Shown here piece by piece: positions 5,668 through 6,706 of a DNA stretch of 6,706 bases. The notes under the pieces were generated by a model. It was not told where the DNA came from, searched no databases, and was given only the letters and a program-made list of their open reading frames with translations. How positions within the stretch are numbered: position 1 is the stretch's first letter; each line of letters opens with the position of its first letter. Origin of the DNA: an uncultured Eubacteriales bacterium. GTDB lineage: Bacteria > Bacillota > Clostridia > Oscillospirales > CAG-272. The stretch spans positions 1 to 6,706 of the forward strand of contig CAKSUH010000087.1 of assembly GCA_934500855.1 (NCBI GenBank). Reading direction: 5' to 3'. The position numbers and the translations under genes are program-made.

Positions 5668-6653
5668 ATACATGGATTTCGTTCCTCAATGCCGCGATCA
5701 TTCAGAGCATTCCGCTTCTGTACGGCGCAACGGGTGAGATCATCACCGAAAAAAGCGGAAATCTGAACCTCGGAATTCCGGGCATTATGTATGTCGGCGG
5801 AATCTCCGGCATCATCGGCGGCTACATTTACGAGCACGGCTGTCGGACTGCGGGTACGACTCCCGCGGCGGCGCTCTGCATCCTGATTCCGTTCCTGTCC
5901 TGCCTGATCGGTTCGGCGCTGATGGCGCTGATTTACAGCTTTCTGACGGTCACGCTCCGCGCCAACCAGAATGTCACGGGTCTTGCGCTGACGACCTTCG
6001 GCGTGGGTGTGGGCAACTTCTTCGGCGGCTCGCTTCTTCGCTTCTTCGGCGAAAGCGGCTCCATCTCGCTTCTGACAACGGGTATTTACTACAAAACATC
6101 GTTCCCGTTCGCAAAGGACCTCGGAGCTGTCGGCAAGCTGTTCTTCTCCTACGGATTCCTTGCCTATCTTGCAATCGCAATCGCGATTCTGGCGGGTATC
6201 TTCCTCAATCGGACGCGCGTGGGACTGAATCTGCGGGCGGTCGGCGAAAGCCCCGCAACGGCGGACGCGGTGGGCATCAATGTCACGGCTTACAAGTACG
6301 CGGCAACGGTGATCGGCGGTATGATCGCGGGGCTGGGCGGGCTGTACTTCGTAATGGATTACACCGGCGGTGCATGGACGAACAACGGTTTCGGTGACCG
6401 CGGCTGGCTTGCGATTGCAATCGTCATCTTTGCGCTCTGGAAGCCGATTGTCGGGATCCTCTGCTCTCTGATCTTCGGCGGACTTTATATCGTCTGCGTC
6501 TATGTTCCGGCGCCGACCTCGGTGATCGAACTGATCAAAATGCTTCCTTACCTGGTAACGATTATCGTCCTGATTTCCGTGAGCATTCGGAAAAAGCGCG
6601 AGAACCAGCCTCCGGCGGCACTCGGGCAGTCCTATTTCAGAGAGGAACGATAA
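5664..6653 (+). CDS. ABC transporter permease 2 (NupQ/YufQ-like, BPD_transp_2 family)
   Basis: Second channel subunit, expected to pair with the preceding permease. The 329-residue length is close to the family norm. Hydrophobic segments lie near residues 5-24, 37-55, 69-96, 103-122, 156-181, 208-231, 247-280 and 292-308. Family motifs: GEIITEKSGNLNLGIPGIM at 24-42 (many homologues have GVEG or GIEG where this has GIPG), LRANQNVTGLALTTFG at 98-113, the loop VGESPATADAVGIN at 193-206, and GDRGWLAIAIVIFALW at 244-259. It begins in a 4-base ATGA overlap with the previous stop, with AAAGGAG (5647-5653) 10 nt upstream. It ends with a basic tail at the membrane face (SIRKKREN at 307-314). Confidence 0.92.
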   Translation: MNTWISFLNAAIIQSIPLLYGATGEIITEKSGNLNLGIPGIMYVGGISGIIGGYIYEHGCRTAGTTPAAALCILIPFLSCLIGSALMALIYSFLTVTLRANQNVTGLALTTFGVGVGNFFGGSLLRFFGESGSISLLTTGIYYKTSFPFAKDLGAVGKLFFSYGFLAYLAIAIAILAGIFLNRTRVGLNLRAVGESPATADAVGINVTAYKYAATVIGGMIAGLGGLYFVMDYTGGAWTNNGFGDRGWLAIAIVIFALWKPIVGILCSLIFGGLYIVCVYVPAPTSVIELIKMLPYLVTIIVLISVSIRKKRENQPPAALGQSYFREER

Positions 6654-6694
6654 GTCCGGGGACGCGAAAAGCGAAAAACAAACAGCAAAAATCC

Positions 6695-6702
6695 AAAAGG
6701 AG
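6695..6702 (+). promoter_or_regulatory. Ribosome binding site of a further gene beyond the window
   Basis: AAAAGGAG lies 41 nt after the stop of permease 2, and the window ends 4 bases later, so a start codon is expected within about the next 10 bases. No terminator is visible in the 6654-6706 gap, so the next gene is probably in the same operon. In related loci a nucleoside- or purine-metabolising enzyme often follows, but nothing here shows its identity. Confidence 0.6.
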
Positions 6703-6706
6703 CGGC

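Noticed and set aside
4282..5673. Minus-strand open frame of 463 codons opposite permease 1 and the end of the ATPase gene
   Set aside because: Low-complexity His/Asp/Arg/Gln-rich translation typical of antisense shadows in GC-rich genes; the plus strand carries clear permease motifs.
1..6706. Mobile elements, CRISPR arrays, tRNA or rRNA genes, toxin-antitoxin or defence genes
   Set aside because: Searched by eye on both strands; no terminal repeats with a transposase, regularly spaced repeats, cloverleaf or such protein motifs were seen.

Overview
The window reads as a chromosomal segment of a moderately GC-rich Gram-positive bacterium, most likely of the class Clostridia (Bacillota; Oscillospiraceae/Ruminococcaceae-like). 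The support is: consensus sigma-A-type promoters, strong AGGAGG-type ribosome binding sites, intrinsic terminators, a transcription-terminating guanine riboswitch, a lipoprotein-type solute-binding protein, and protein sequences closest (from memory) to clostridial homologues. No mobile element, tRNA, rRNA or CRISPR array was seen.

Layout. Positions 1-283 (minus strand) hold the N-terminal half of elongation factor P (efp), an open reading frame that runs off the window edge; it has its own promoter at 361-389. A 352-base divergent intergenic region (284-635) separates it from xpt. That region carries two good promoters facing away from each other and, between them, three 11-bp-spaced GTCA repeats resembling a Pho-type box. 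xpt (636-1211, plus strand) encodes xanthine phosphoribosyltransferase and is transcribed from a TTGAAA-17-TATAAT promoter with a leader of only about 39 nt. Positions 1212-1461 hold a guanine-class purine riboswitch aptamer (1260-1324), an antiterminator/terminator expression platform (terminator 1372-1409), and a second strong hairpin just before the next ribosome binding site. Then come four genes of a BMP-family ABC transporter: lipoprotein substrate-binding protein (1462-2670), a hairpin/attenuator (2691-2732), double-domain ATPase (2762-4483), permease 1 (4480-5667) and permease 2 (5664-6653). The last three are joined by two 4-base ATGA overlaps. A ribosome binding site at the right edge announces another gene outside the window.

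How it works together. The transporter resembles the nupNOPQ (yufNOPQ) guanosine/nucleoside importer of Bacillus subtilis. The binding protein captures a purine nucleoside or base, the two permeases form the channel, and the ATPase drives uptake; Xpt converts the free base to the nucleotide using PRPP. When guanine is plentiful, the riboswitch should terminate transcription before the transporter genes. The unusual point is where the switch lies: between xpt and the transporter rather than upstream of xpt as in the B. subtilis xpt-pbuX operon. Salvage enzyme synthesis would therefore escape the switch while import is repressed. I saw no convincing separate promoter before the aptamer, so the riboswitch terminator may also serve as the xpt terminator.

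This is mostly a recognisable purine-salvage locus. The features most worth a second look are the position of the switch, the extra hairpin in its leader, an insertion of roughly 65 residues with an altered signature motif in the first nucleotide-binding domain of the ATPase, and the 11-bp repeats between efp and xpt.
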